In this document: one piece after another, positions 1-6,846 of the stretch | Position numbering within the stretch: position 1 is the stretch's first letter | Layout of the letters: every line of letters starts with the position of its first letter | Assembly (NCBI GenBank): GCA_023300185.1 | Contig: CP097092.1 | Location: 558,001 to 622,000, forward strand | Direction of reading: 5' to 3' | DNA from: Lancefieldella parvula | GTDB lineage: Bacteria > Actinomycetota > Coriobacteriia > Coriobacteriales > Atopobiaceae | DNA: 64,000 bases | The notes under the pieces: generated by a model | Told to the model about the DNA's origin: nothing | Database searches by the model: none | The model's input: the letters and a program-made list of their open reading frames with translations, nothing else | Program-made: the position numbers and the translations under genes

Positions 1-1
1 T

Positions 2-656
2 CTTGTATCTGCAACGACACGCTTACATGAACGTATGCGTGAACTTTCGCATGTCATTGATGTGTCTATTGCTCTTGCAAATGCAGCTTCATTTCTCGCA
101 GGCAGCGGCTTCTGGTCACACGTTTGACCTTATCATTCTTGATCAAAAAGAACTTTCCCAGGATGTTATTAGCACGGTAGAGAATTATTCTGCGCAAAAT
201 GGTGGAATTGCTCGCCTGTTTGTTGCTGACCTTGATAATCTTTCTAAGTTTGTTCTGCCTGTTCAGGGCAAGAGCGATTTTATTTTGTCTACTGCAACTA
301 TCCAGGAGTTTAGCCTTAGGTGCTCGCTGCTTTTGTGGCCAGGTACCGAGAGCACTTCTAGAGATTTGGTTATTGTTGACAACATAAAGATTAACCTGGC
401 TACGTATCAGGTTTATATTGATGAATCTCCTGTTGATCTTACGTATATGGAGTATCTGCTGCTGTCATTCTTGGCAACCCATCCGTCTCGTGCATACTCG
501 CGCGAGGCTCTTTTGCAGCGTGTTTGGGGCTTTGAGTACTGTGGTGGCACTAGAACAGTAGACGTTCACGTAAGGCGTGTTCGCTCAAAGATTGGTCCTC
601 AAGCAGCTGCTCATCTTGAGACGGTTCGTGGCGTAGGCTATCTGTTTAGAGCATAA
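2..656 (+). CDS. OmpR-family winged-helix response regulator (5' partial, frameshifted)
   Basis: Likely DNA-binding response regulator. The last ~95 residues form a Trans_reg_C winged helix (REALLQRVWG, then RTVDVHVRRVRSKIG and ETVRGVGYLF), typical of OmpR/PhoB proteins. Upstream, frame 2 reads receiver-like sequence from base 2 to a stop at 125-127. Frame 3 continues from about 122 with FDLIILD, the usual strand before the phospho-acceptor Asp. Joining the two at ~122-125 gives a plausible receiver-plus-effector protein, so I infer a +1 frameshift, probably an extra T in GTTTGAC. The true start lies outside the window. The receiver is divergent: no acidic pair is visible in the part present. 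No histidine kinase is seen next to it. Confidence 0.6.
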   Translation, partial: LYLQRHAYMNVCVNFRMSLMCLLLLQMQLHFSQAAASGHTFDLIILDQKELSQDVISTVENYSAQNGGIARLFVADLDNLSKFVLPVQGKSDFILSTATIQEFSLRCSLLLWPGTESTSRDLVIVDNIKINLATYQVYIDESPVDLTYMEYLLLSFLATHPSRAYSREALLQRVWGFEYCGGTRTVDVHVRRVRSKIGPQAAAHLETVRGVGYLFRA

Positions 657-724
657 TCGCAGGTACAAACTGCGTTTAATGGGATCTGCAAACTTCTTTC
701 TTACGAGCAGGACTCCCGCACGTC

Positions 725-771
725 TTTCTCATAATGAGAAACGAATTTTTGTCCGGTATAACGGGTAGAAT
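725..771 (+). promoter_or_regulatory. Palindrome and promoter-like block upstream of the HtrA gene
   Basis: A perfect 17-bp palindrome TTTCTCATAATGAGAAA (725-741) abuts the block ACGAATTTTTGTCCGGT (741-757). This is followed 8 bp later by TAGAAT (766-771), a good -10 hexamer. Almost the same block and spacing occur upstream of the HD-phosphohydrolase gene at 20691-20721, which supports a real promoter element. No good sigma-70 -35 is visible, so the shared block may be recognised by an activator or an alternative sigma factor. Function is inferred. Confidence 0.4.
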
Positions 772-852
772 ACACATATTGAAAAATTGGTGTTTAGCGC
801 AGAATTATTTGCGTTAGCTGTTTGCATCAAAGTGATGTTAAGGAGGATGTCT

Positions 853-2274
853 ATGGAGAACCAAGCACATGGTTTAACCACAGATTCCGCTGTTTATAAG
901 CGTTTCTCGCCAGTTAAGCAGACTGGATTTATATCTATGTTCAAAAGCTCAAGTGTAAAAAGAACAGCTTGTGCAATTGCTTTTGCCGTTGCTTGTGTTC
1001 CTACCATTGCTTTGGGAGAGGGAATTTCTAAGCTTCCTGCAGTATCTGGTCAGGCAACTATTTCTCAAGCAGCGACGTCTCGTCCTGCTGCAGAACCAAC
1101 TGATACTAAGACGGCAGAAACGGTAGCTTCTAAGGTTTTGCCTTCGGTTGTGTCCGTTAAGGCTACCAGTGATTCATCAGGCTCAACCGGTTCTGGCGTT
1201 GTATTGAACACAAATGGAGACATTCTTACCAATTACCACGTCATTGAGGGTATGGATACGTTCTCTATCTCCGTTAATGATAAAGAGTATGAGTGTACTG
1301 TTGTTGGTACAGATCCAACCTCTGACCTGGCCGTTCTTCATGCAGATCTTAAAGGAGATAGCCTTACTCCAATTGAGATTGGCAATTCCGATAACTTGGC
1401 TCCTGGTAGTTGGGTTATGAGTGTTGGTAGTCCATTTGGTCTTGATCACTCTGTTTCTGCAGGTATCGTGTCTGCTCTTTCTCGTGGAGATATGCTTGAG
1501 ACAGAGGGTGGAGAAACCACTATTTATGCAAACCTCATCCAGGTTGATGCAGCTATTAACCCAGGTAATTCTGGCGGCGCTCTGGTTGACTCTAATGGTC
1601 AGCTTGTGGGTATTTGTACGTTGTTCTCGTCAGATACCAAGTCATTTGCGGGTATTGGCTTTGCAATTCCTTCTAACTATGCCATTGATATTGCAAATCA
1701 GATTCTTTCTGGCCAGCAAGTTAAGCATGCCTATATTGGTCTTTCTATGCAGACCGTTACTCCTCGAGTTGCAAAGCGCAATGATCTCTCGGTAGATTAC
1801 GGTGCATATGTAGCAGGCCTTCTTGATGATAGTCCTGCAGAGGGTGCTGGTATTAAAAAGGGTGATGTTATTGTCTCTATTGGTGGAGAGCGCGTAGTTT
1901 CTGCTGATGCAGCTATTATTGCCGTTCGCTCTCACAAGATTGGAGAGACCGTTCCTGTAGAAATCATGCGTGGAGAAGACCGCCTTACCATCAACGTCAC
2001 GCTTGGTTCTGATGAGACGCTTTCTACTAAGAAAGAGAAAGAAAAGAACAGCAAGAACGAAACAAATAACGATACTGATGATAAGCAGGATCGTACTGAA
2101 GATGATGATGATTCCTATAGGTATTATCGTCAGCAAAACTATTGGGAAGAATTCTGGGATTACTTCACTAATCCTTATGGAGATAAAGACGTTGATTCCG
2201 ATAATCCATTTGTGAACTTTGTTGAGAGCGTTACTAACAGCATTGCTCAGGTAATCTACGGGATTTTTGGTTAA
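853..2274 (+). CDS. HtrA/DegP-like membrane-anchored serine protease with PDZ domain
   Basis: Extracytoplasmic trypsin-like protease for protein quality control. A single hydrophobic anchor near residues 35-55 is followed by a Ser/Thr/Ala-rich linker. The S1C protease domain shows TNYHV (His), SDLAVL (Asp) and NPGNSGGAL (Ser), i.e. a full triad. One PDZ domain follows (GAYVAGLLDDSPAEGAG, GDVIVSIGG). The C-terminal ~75 residues are Lys/Glu/Asp-rich, then aromatic-rich, and are not part of the standard family. I chose ATG 853 because AAGGAGG at 840-846 sits 6 bases upstream; longer starts would overlap that ribosome site. The gene follows a response regulator and has its own promoter-like block at 725-771. 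Confidence 0.9.
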   Translation: MENQAHGLTTDSAVYKRFSPVKQTGFISMFKSSSVKRTACAIAFAVACVPTIALGEGISKLPAVSGQATISQAATSRPAAEPTDTKTAETVASKVLPSVVSVKATSDSSGSTGSGVVLNTNGDILTNYHVIEGMDTFSISVNDKEYECTVVGTDPTSDLAVLHADLKGDSLTPIEIGNSDNLAPGSWVMSVGSPFGLDHSVSAGIVSALSRGDMLETEGGETTIYANLIQVDAAINPGNSGGALVDSNGQLVGICTLFSSDTKSFAGIGFAIPSNYAIDIANQILSGQQVKHAYIGLSMQTVTPRVAKRNDLSVDYGAYVAGLLDDSPAEGAGIKKGDVIVSIGGERVVSADAAIIAVRSHKIGETVPVEIMRGEDRLTINVTLGSDETLSTKKEKEKNSKNETNNDTDDKQDRTEDDDDSYRYYRQQNYWEEFWDYFTNPYGDKDVDSDNPFVNFVESVTNSIAQVIYGIFG

Positions 2275-2335
2275 CACTCAGATCGCGTTTGCTGTGTTTG
2301 CGTTTGTTTGTTCTGCTATGAGTTAGGGGAGTCTC

Positions 2336-3698
2336 GTGGATTTACTTGTGCTGTTAGTTTTGGCTGTAGTTGTCATTGTGCTTATCGTGAGCCTTGTCAC
2401 ACTTTCCTCTAAGCTTTCGCAAGTAAAGACGCTGCAAGAGCAAAGTCAAACATCATCTGCAGAGCTTATAAGAAGCTCCCAAGAGTTGGATCGTCGTGTT
2501 ACGGATAACATGACAAAAATGCAAGAGCTTATGGATACAAAGCTTGAGAAGGTAAGAGAGGTAGTTGATCAAAAGCTCACCTCAACACTGCAAAATCAGA
2601 CGAAGCAGACTGATCAGCGTATTGCTCAGCTTGATGCTCGCTTTGATGCTTTTCAGCGTCGTGTGGATGACAACATGAAAGCAACTTCCCAGGCTTCAAC
2701 TGAGCAGCTTGGTAAGGTTAGAGAGACTGTTGACAAACAGCTCAGCGACATGCGTAAAGAGAATGAAGCAAAGCTTGAGCTTATGCGTCAGACCGTTGAC
2801 GAGAAACTCCAGAAAACGCTTGATGAGCGTATGACTCAATCGTTTCAGCGCGTATCTACGCAACTTGAGCAAGTTCATCAAGGCCTGGGAGAAATGCGTG
2901 GCCTTGCAGAGGGCGTTGGAGACTTAAAGAAAGTTCTCTCTGGCGTTAAGACTCGCGGAATTGTTGGAGAAATTCAGCTTGGTGCAATTCTGAGAGACAT
3001 TCTTTCTCCAGAGCAATATGAAGAGAATGTTGCCACTGTTTCTGGTTCTTCTGAGCGCGTCGAGTTTGCTGTTAAGTTGCCTGGAGAGTCAGGGGAGACC
3101 GTTTGGCTTCCTATTGATTCTAAGTTCCCTGGAGATACGTACGAGCACCTAGTGGATGCAATCAATGCAGGAAATGAAGAGGCGATTGCTGCCGCTAAAA
3201 AGGGTCTAGAAGACTCGAATTAAGGCAGAAGCAAAAGATATTTCTACAAAGTATATCGCTCCACCAGAGACAACCAACTTTGCTATTTTGTTCCTTCCTT
3301 TTGAGGGACTTTATGCAGAGGTAGTCAGTCAGACAGGTCTTCTTGAGCAGCTACAAAGAGAGTATCGCGTTAATGTGTGTGGACCTTCCACTATGGCTGC
3401 GCTTCTTAACAGTCTTCAAATGGGATTCCAATCTGTTGCTATTCAGAAGCATGCCGACGAGATTCAGCGGGTTTTATCGGCAGTTAAGACTGAGTTCGAG
3501 ACGTATAAAGGTCAGCTAGAAAAGGCTCGATCACAAGTGCAAAAAGCAGAAAAAGCTCTGGATACCATTTTGACTACAAGAACAAATGTTATGAGTAGAA
3601 AATTGAGAACCGTTACTGCATTAGAAAATCTCGATGAAGCTCAAAAAACATTGGGGATTAGTGACATGGTAGATGATGGAGATGAGGAAGAGAAGTAA
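2336..3698 (+). CDS. rmuC: RmuC-family DNA recombination protein (frameshifted)
   Basis: RmuC proteins have an N-terminal membrane helix, a long coiled coil and a nuclease-like domain, and limit rearrangements at inverted repeats. Residues 1-25 are a membrane segment (LLVLLVLAVVVIVLIVSLV). Residues ~30-190 are heptad-rich coiled coil. The conserved block GIVGEIQLGAILRDIL marks the RmuC domain. Frame 2 stops at 3221-3223, but frame 3 continues from ~3216 as RIKAEAKDI, then NFAILFLPFEGLYAEV, a classic RmuC signature. A +1 shift at ~3209-3216 therefore splits one gene; dropping one A gives LETRIKAEA. Start is GTG 2336 after AGGGGAG. The gene is annotated over both pieces. Confidence 0.85.
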
Positions 3699-3787
3699 GT
3701 AGATTTCTCTTTTTTGTTAATTGATAAGTTGTTCAAGATACATTAAAAAAGAATATAAATTTAGTACGGTCCGAGAGGAGATGAAAA

Positions 3788-4769
3788 ATGATCCAGCGGG
3801 AATCAAATCTTGACCATGATACTTTGCTTCCTCTGAATGTAAAAAAGGTGAGTAGATCTTACAGGATGAAAGAAGGGAAACGTATAGTTTTAGATAATGT
3901 ATCGTTTTCTGTTCATTTAGGGGAAATAGTTTGTGTACTCGGACCGAATGGCGCTGGAAAGACCACTTTAGTAAAAATTGCTTCATCGCTTTTACTCCCA
4001 GATTGTGGAGAAGTAGAAGTATGTGATGTAGACGTTCTTAAATATCCTCGCAAGGCTTGTAAGAATATTTCTTTAGTTCTTGGTGGAGAAAATGGGTTTT
4101 ATCTTCACTGCTACTGCTATTAATAACTTAAGATATTTTGCGCAAGTGAGTGGTGTTCCTTTTGATGAGCAAGAATCAAGAATTAAAAATGCCCTTCAAC
4201 AAGTACATTTAGTTGAATTTTCAAATCAAAATGTATCAACTTTTTCTAGGGGAATGAGACAAAGGCTCCATCTTGCAAGAGCTTTAATTTCAGCTCATAG
4301 TTTAATTCTTCTTGATGAGCCAACATCTGGTTTAGATCCAAATAATGCGGCAGATGTCAGGCAGCTTATCGCTGAGTTACGTCATATCCCTAGTGGTATT
4401 TTACTTACGTCTCATAGCATGAGAGAGGTTGAATTATTAGCTGATCGCGTGCTTGTTCTCAAAAAAGGAAAGTGTATTTTTCTGGGCAGCTTAGAGGAGT
4501 TAAGACAGAAAGTAAAAATAGAGGGCGTATACACGTTTATAACTGATTGTCTTGATGAATCTCAAATTAAAATTTTAAAGGAATGTTCTGGAATCGCATC
4601 AGTTGAAGTTCTTGAGAAGTTTGATTCAATTTATGTGGATGTGTCAGGAAATAAGAAAATGGTTTTTGATTTATGTGTCGATGATTTTGGTTGGAAGAAA
4701 GTCAATGAAAGACGTGCCTCACTCGAAGAGGTGTACCTTGCTGTAATGGGAAAAGATAATGAAAGATAG
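3788..4769 (+). CDS. ABC exporter ATP-binding protein (frameshifted)
   Basis: ATPase of a DrrA/CcmA-type drug, peptide or lipid exporter. Walker A is GPNGAGKTT (frame 2, residues ~55-63). Frame 3 supplies the signature FSRGMRQRLHLARAL, Walker B LILLDEPTSGLDP and the switch His in LLTSHS. Frame 2 stops at 4121-4123, while frame 3 is open through it, continuing after GENGF as TATAINNLRYFAQ. The shift is +1 at ~4094-4110, next to a GGGTTTT run. ATG 3788 is preferred because ATG 3781 leads to an early stop and GAGAGGA lies ~9 bases upstream. The gene overlaps the first permease by 11 bases. Base composition is clearly more AT-rich than in flanking genes. Substrate is unknown. Confidence 0.8.
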
Positions 4770-5523
4770 TGTTAATTCAATTTTTGATATGCGCTCAGAA
4801 TTACGGATGCTACGCTTTCATACGAGTATGTTTTTAACGACTCCATTCTTTTTAATAAGTGTTCTTGGATCATGTTTTAGCTTCTCTTTGTTTAAGATTT
4901 TTTCAATGATTCAGGGGTCTGGTAATCATTCATTTTGGGTTTATTCATCTATCGCAACTATATGGGCTTCTACAATTCTCTCAACAGGTATTATTGGATA
5001 TCAGCGTTATCAGGGAACTTTGGATTATTTGTTTATAAGTCCGAAGGGAATTGCTAATATTTTTTATCCAATTATTTTTTCTGCAACTACATTAGGTTTA
5101 GTTCTTGGAGTACCGTGCTCTATTCTTCTTAGCTTATTTTTTGATGTTCCTATTATTCTTTCTATAAATGAGATATTGGCACTATTTTTTTCAACGGTTG
5201 CATGCGCCTCTTCATCTTTGGTTTTGTCTTCTTTATATGTTTTAACAAAAAATGCTTCATCATTTGAAAGCCTTATTTTAACTGGTATATGGATAGGGTC
5301 TGGTATAGTTTTACCAATAGAAAACTTTCCATTACCAATGCGTATAATCGCATACTTACACCCTTTGACTCCAGCAGTAAAGTTAATTACCTCAGCTACT
5401 GTCCAAGATTTTTTCTTGTATTCGGTTGTTTGTTTGATTCTTTCGATTGCATATGTTTTTTTAGGACGGTTTCTAATTCAATTAGCATTTTCAAATCTTC
5501 GCAAGGATGGAGATTGTTCATAA
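4759..5523 (+). CDS. ABC-2 type exporter permease 1
   Basis: Integral membrane protein of 254 residues with about six hydrophobic segments. It lies directly after, and overlaps, an exporter ATPase. The layout (ATPase, permease, permease) and size match ABC-2 membrane subunits such as the DrrB/CcmB groups. No substrate-binding protein is encoded, which is consistent with export. The sequence is rich in Phe, Ile and Ser with AT-rich codons. I do not recognise a specific substrate family. A role in exporting an antimicrobial, peptide or lipid is only inference. Confidence 0.7.
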   Translation: MKDSVNSIFDMRSELRMLRFHTSMFLTTPFFLISVLGSCFSFSLFKIFSMIQGSGNHSFWVYSSIATIWASTILSTGIIGYQRYQGTLDYLFISPKGIANIFYPIIFSATTLGLVLGVPCSILLSLFFDVPIILSINEILALFFSTVACASSSLVLSSLYVLTKNASSFESLILTGIWIGSGIVLPIENFPLPMRIIAYLHPLTPAVKLITSATVQDFFLYSVVCLILSIAYVFLGRFLIQLAFSNLRKDGDCS

Positions 5524-5525
5524 TT

Positions 5526-6311
5526 ATGAAAAAAATTACTTCATATATCTATCCTGCAATTTGTATATCATTGACTTCTTTATCCAGCTACGGCTCTATT
5601 TTAGCTTTTTGCATCCAATTTTTTATTGAACCTATTTTTTCATATCTATACTTTATTCTGTTTGGTATGCAGCTTTCTGCTTCAAGTATGTCACTGCTTG
5701 TAGGAATTTTAACTTTATCAGCATGGCTTTCTGCAATGCAATGTTCGGCCAATATTATTGTTCAAGATCGATTTGCTAAAACAATTTTTATGTATTTAAT
5801 TTCTCAAAACCGTGCAATGGTATTCTTTTTAATTAGATACATAACAATTACTGTTATTTGTTTTATGAGTTCTCTTATAACCTCAGTTATTGTTCTTTAT
5901 ATTGCAGCAGCTGATGTTCTGGCCCTACTTGTTCCTTTATGCATATCCCTTATTCTTGCTTCTCTTGGTGGCGCTATATTTGGAGTATTTTCTTCAGTAA
6001 TTGGTTTATTGTTAACTGATGGATTTGCTGTACTAAACTTATTATCAATAAGTATCCCCATACTTTCTGGAGCTGTTATACCACTTTATTTATTTCCAAA
6101 CCCTTTGATTTCTATCTGCAAGTGCATTCCGATTTCATGGATTGTTGAAAGTGTCGGATTATTTTTGAGTTTTAATACAAGTGATGCGTTTCTATTGTGT
6201 GGTTATGCGTTGTTCTTAGAACTTCTATGGATATTGATAACGCTTGCTTTCATCTCTTTTTGCAACAACAGACAGAGAATTACTGGTCAAATAGAGGGAA
6301 TGCATTTGTAA
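5526..6311 (+). CDS. ABC-2 type exporter permease 2
   Basis: Second membrane subunit of the exporter, 261 residues from ATG 5526, with six or so predicted helices. It starts 2 bases after the stop of permease 1, so translation is probably coupled. The open frame extends further upstream inside permease 1, but that part reads as a shadow of the other gene. Two different half-size permeases plus one ATPase suggest a heterodimeric channel. It is AT-rich like its two partners, and the composition changes sharply at the copper operon downstream, hinting at horizontal acquisition of the three-gene set. Confidence 0.7.
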   Translation: MKKITSYIYPAICISLTSLSSYGSILAFCIQFFIEPIFSYLYFILFGMQLSASSMSLLVGILTLSAWLSAMQCSANIIVQDRFAKTIFMYLISQNRAMVFFLIRYITITVICFMSSLITSVIVLYIAAADVLALLVPLCISLILASLGGAIFGVFSSVIGLLLTDGFAVLNLLSISIPILSGAVIPLYLFPNPLISICKCIPISWIVESVGLFLSFNTSDAFLLCGYALFLELLWILITLAFISFCNNRQRITGQIEGMHL

Positions 6312-6325
6312 ATACTGTATGAAGA

Positions 6326-6374
6326 TACCCATAAGGGGTAATTTCCTTCGGATATTAATAAACCATAAGGGTAT
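6326..6374 (+). promoter_or_regulatory. CsoR-type operators upstream of a six-codon ORF
   Basis: TACCCATAAGGGGTA (6326-6340) is an interrupted C-tract/G-tract inverted repeat of the kind bound by copper-sensing CsoR proteins. A partial copy AACCATAAGGGTAT lies at 6361-6374. Matching elements sit upstream of csoR itself (6449-6499), so the local CsoR probably controls both. Operator assignment rests on sequence resemblance and position. Confidence 0.5.
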
Positions 6375-6388
6375 TTGAAGGAGGTTTT

Positions 6389-6409
6389 ATGGGAATCATG
6401 GGTAGATAA
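6389..6409 (+). CDS. Six-codon ORF (MGIMGR) with strong ribosome site
   Basis: ATG-GGA-ATC-ATG-GGT-AGA-TAA is preceded by GAAGGAGG (6377-6384) at good spacing. It sits between CsoR-like operators and a strong intrinsic terminator. The cassette therefore looks transcribed and translated on its own, but the product is only six residues. It may be a leader peptide, a remnant of a deleted copper-chaperone gene, or a spurious ORF in a small regulatory RNA. Low confidence as a protein. Confidence 0.25.
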   Translation: MGIMGR

Positions 6410-6411
6410 AA

Positions 6412-6437
6412 ACAGCGGCTTCGGTCGCTGTTTTTTT
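6412..6437 (+). terminator. Intrinsic terminator with TTCG tetraloop
   Basis: ACAGCG (6412-6417) pairs with CGCTGT (6426-6431), extended by a C-G and a G-T pair around a TTCG loop and followed by seven T. It ends the short transcript that carries the six-codon ORF, separating it from csoR. Confidence 0.8.
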
Positions 6438-6448
6438 GTTGCATAAAA

Positions 6449-6499
6449 ATACCGTATGGGGGTATACTGTTTACAGAAACTAATACCCCCTTAGGGTAT
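6449..6499 (+). promoter_or_regulatory. Two CsoR-type operators upstream of csoR
   Basis: ATACCGTATGGGGGTAT (6449-6465) and ATACCCCCTTAGGGTAT (6483-6499) are C-tract/G-tract inverted repeats 34 bp apart, start to start. They lie just before the csoR ribosome site (AAAGGAGGA, ~6502-6510). Copper-free CsoR would bind here and repress csoR-copA, the classic autoregulated arrangement. Inferred from motif and position. Confidence 0.6.
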
Positions 6500-6513
6500 G
6501 TAAAGGAGGACAG

Positions 6514-6837
6514 ATGGCTCAGAAAGACGGCCAATCACAAAAGACATGCTGTCATTGTGATCACAAGGCAACCCCTCGCTCAAGCGAACTTAAAAGTGGG
6601 GTTTCTCGCCGTATTAACCGTGCAATCGGCCAGTTAAATGGCATTAAAACAATGATTGACGAGGATCGTTATTGCGGAGACATTCTTATTCAGCTTGCGG
6701 CAGTTGAGTCTGCGGTTAAGGCCGTCTCAAGAGAGGTAATGCAGGATCATCTGGAGTCTTGCGTAGTTGACCGCATCCAGTCGGGTGATACAGAAGTTAT
6801 TGGTGAGGTTATGGACCTCTTTAAGCGTTTTATGTAA
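6514..6837 (+). CDS. csoR: CsoR-family copper-sensing repressor
   Basis: Small all-helical repressor (107 residues) of the CsoR/RcnR family, which releases DNA when Cu(I) binds. The ligand pattern is visible: Cys in RYCGDIL, then His and Cys in QDHLESC (Cys-His-Cys). The N-terminal 30 residues add a CCHCDH cluster that is not part of the core fold and may aid metal binding. The start ATG 6514 follows AAAGGAGGA. The gene is 9 bases from copA and preceded by two CsoR-type operators, so the module is very probably a copper-inducible efflux operon. Confidence 0.9.
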   Translation: MAQKDGQSQKTCCHCDHKATPRSSELKSGVSRRINRAIGQLNGIKTMIDEDRYCGDILIQLAAVESAVKAVSREVMQDHLESCVVDRIQSGDTEVIGEVMDLFKRFM

Positions 6838-6846
6838 GGTGGCGTT

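Noticed and set aside
3..656. The ORF from base 3 taken as an intact protein with N-terminus MYLQRHAYMNVCVNF
   Set aside because: Frame 2 over bases 2-120 reads as a more natural receiver-like sequence. The open frame 3 start is a shadow, and the true gene enters frame 3 after a shift.
1642..2277. Long antisense ORFs such as the one opposite the HtrA gene, and others opposite copA and alaS
   Set aside because: They mirror codon structure of strongly recognised genes, lack ribosome sites and have unnatural composition.
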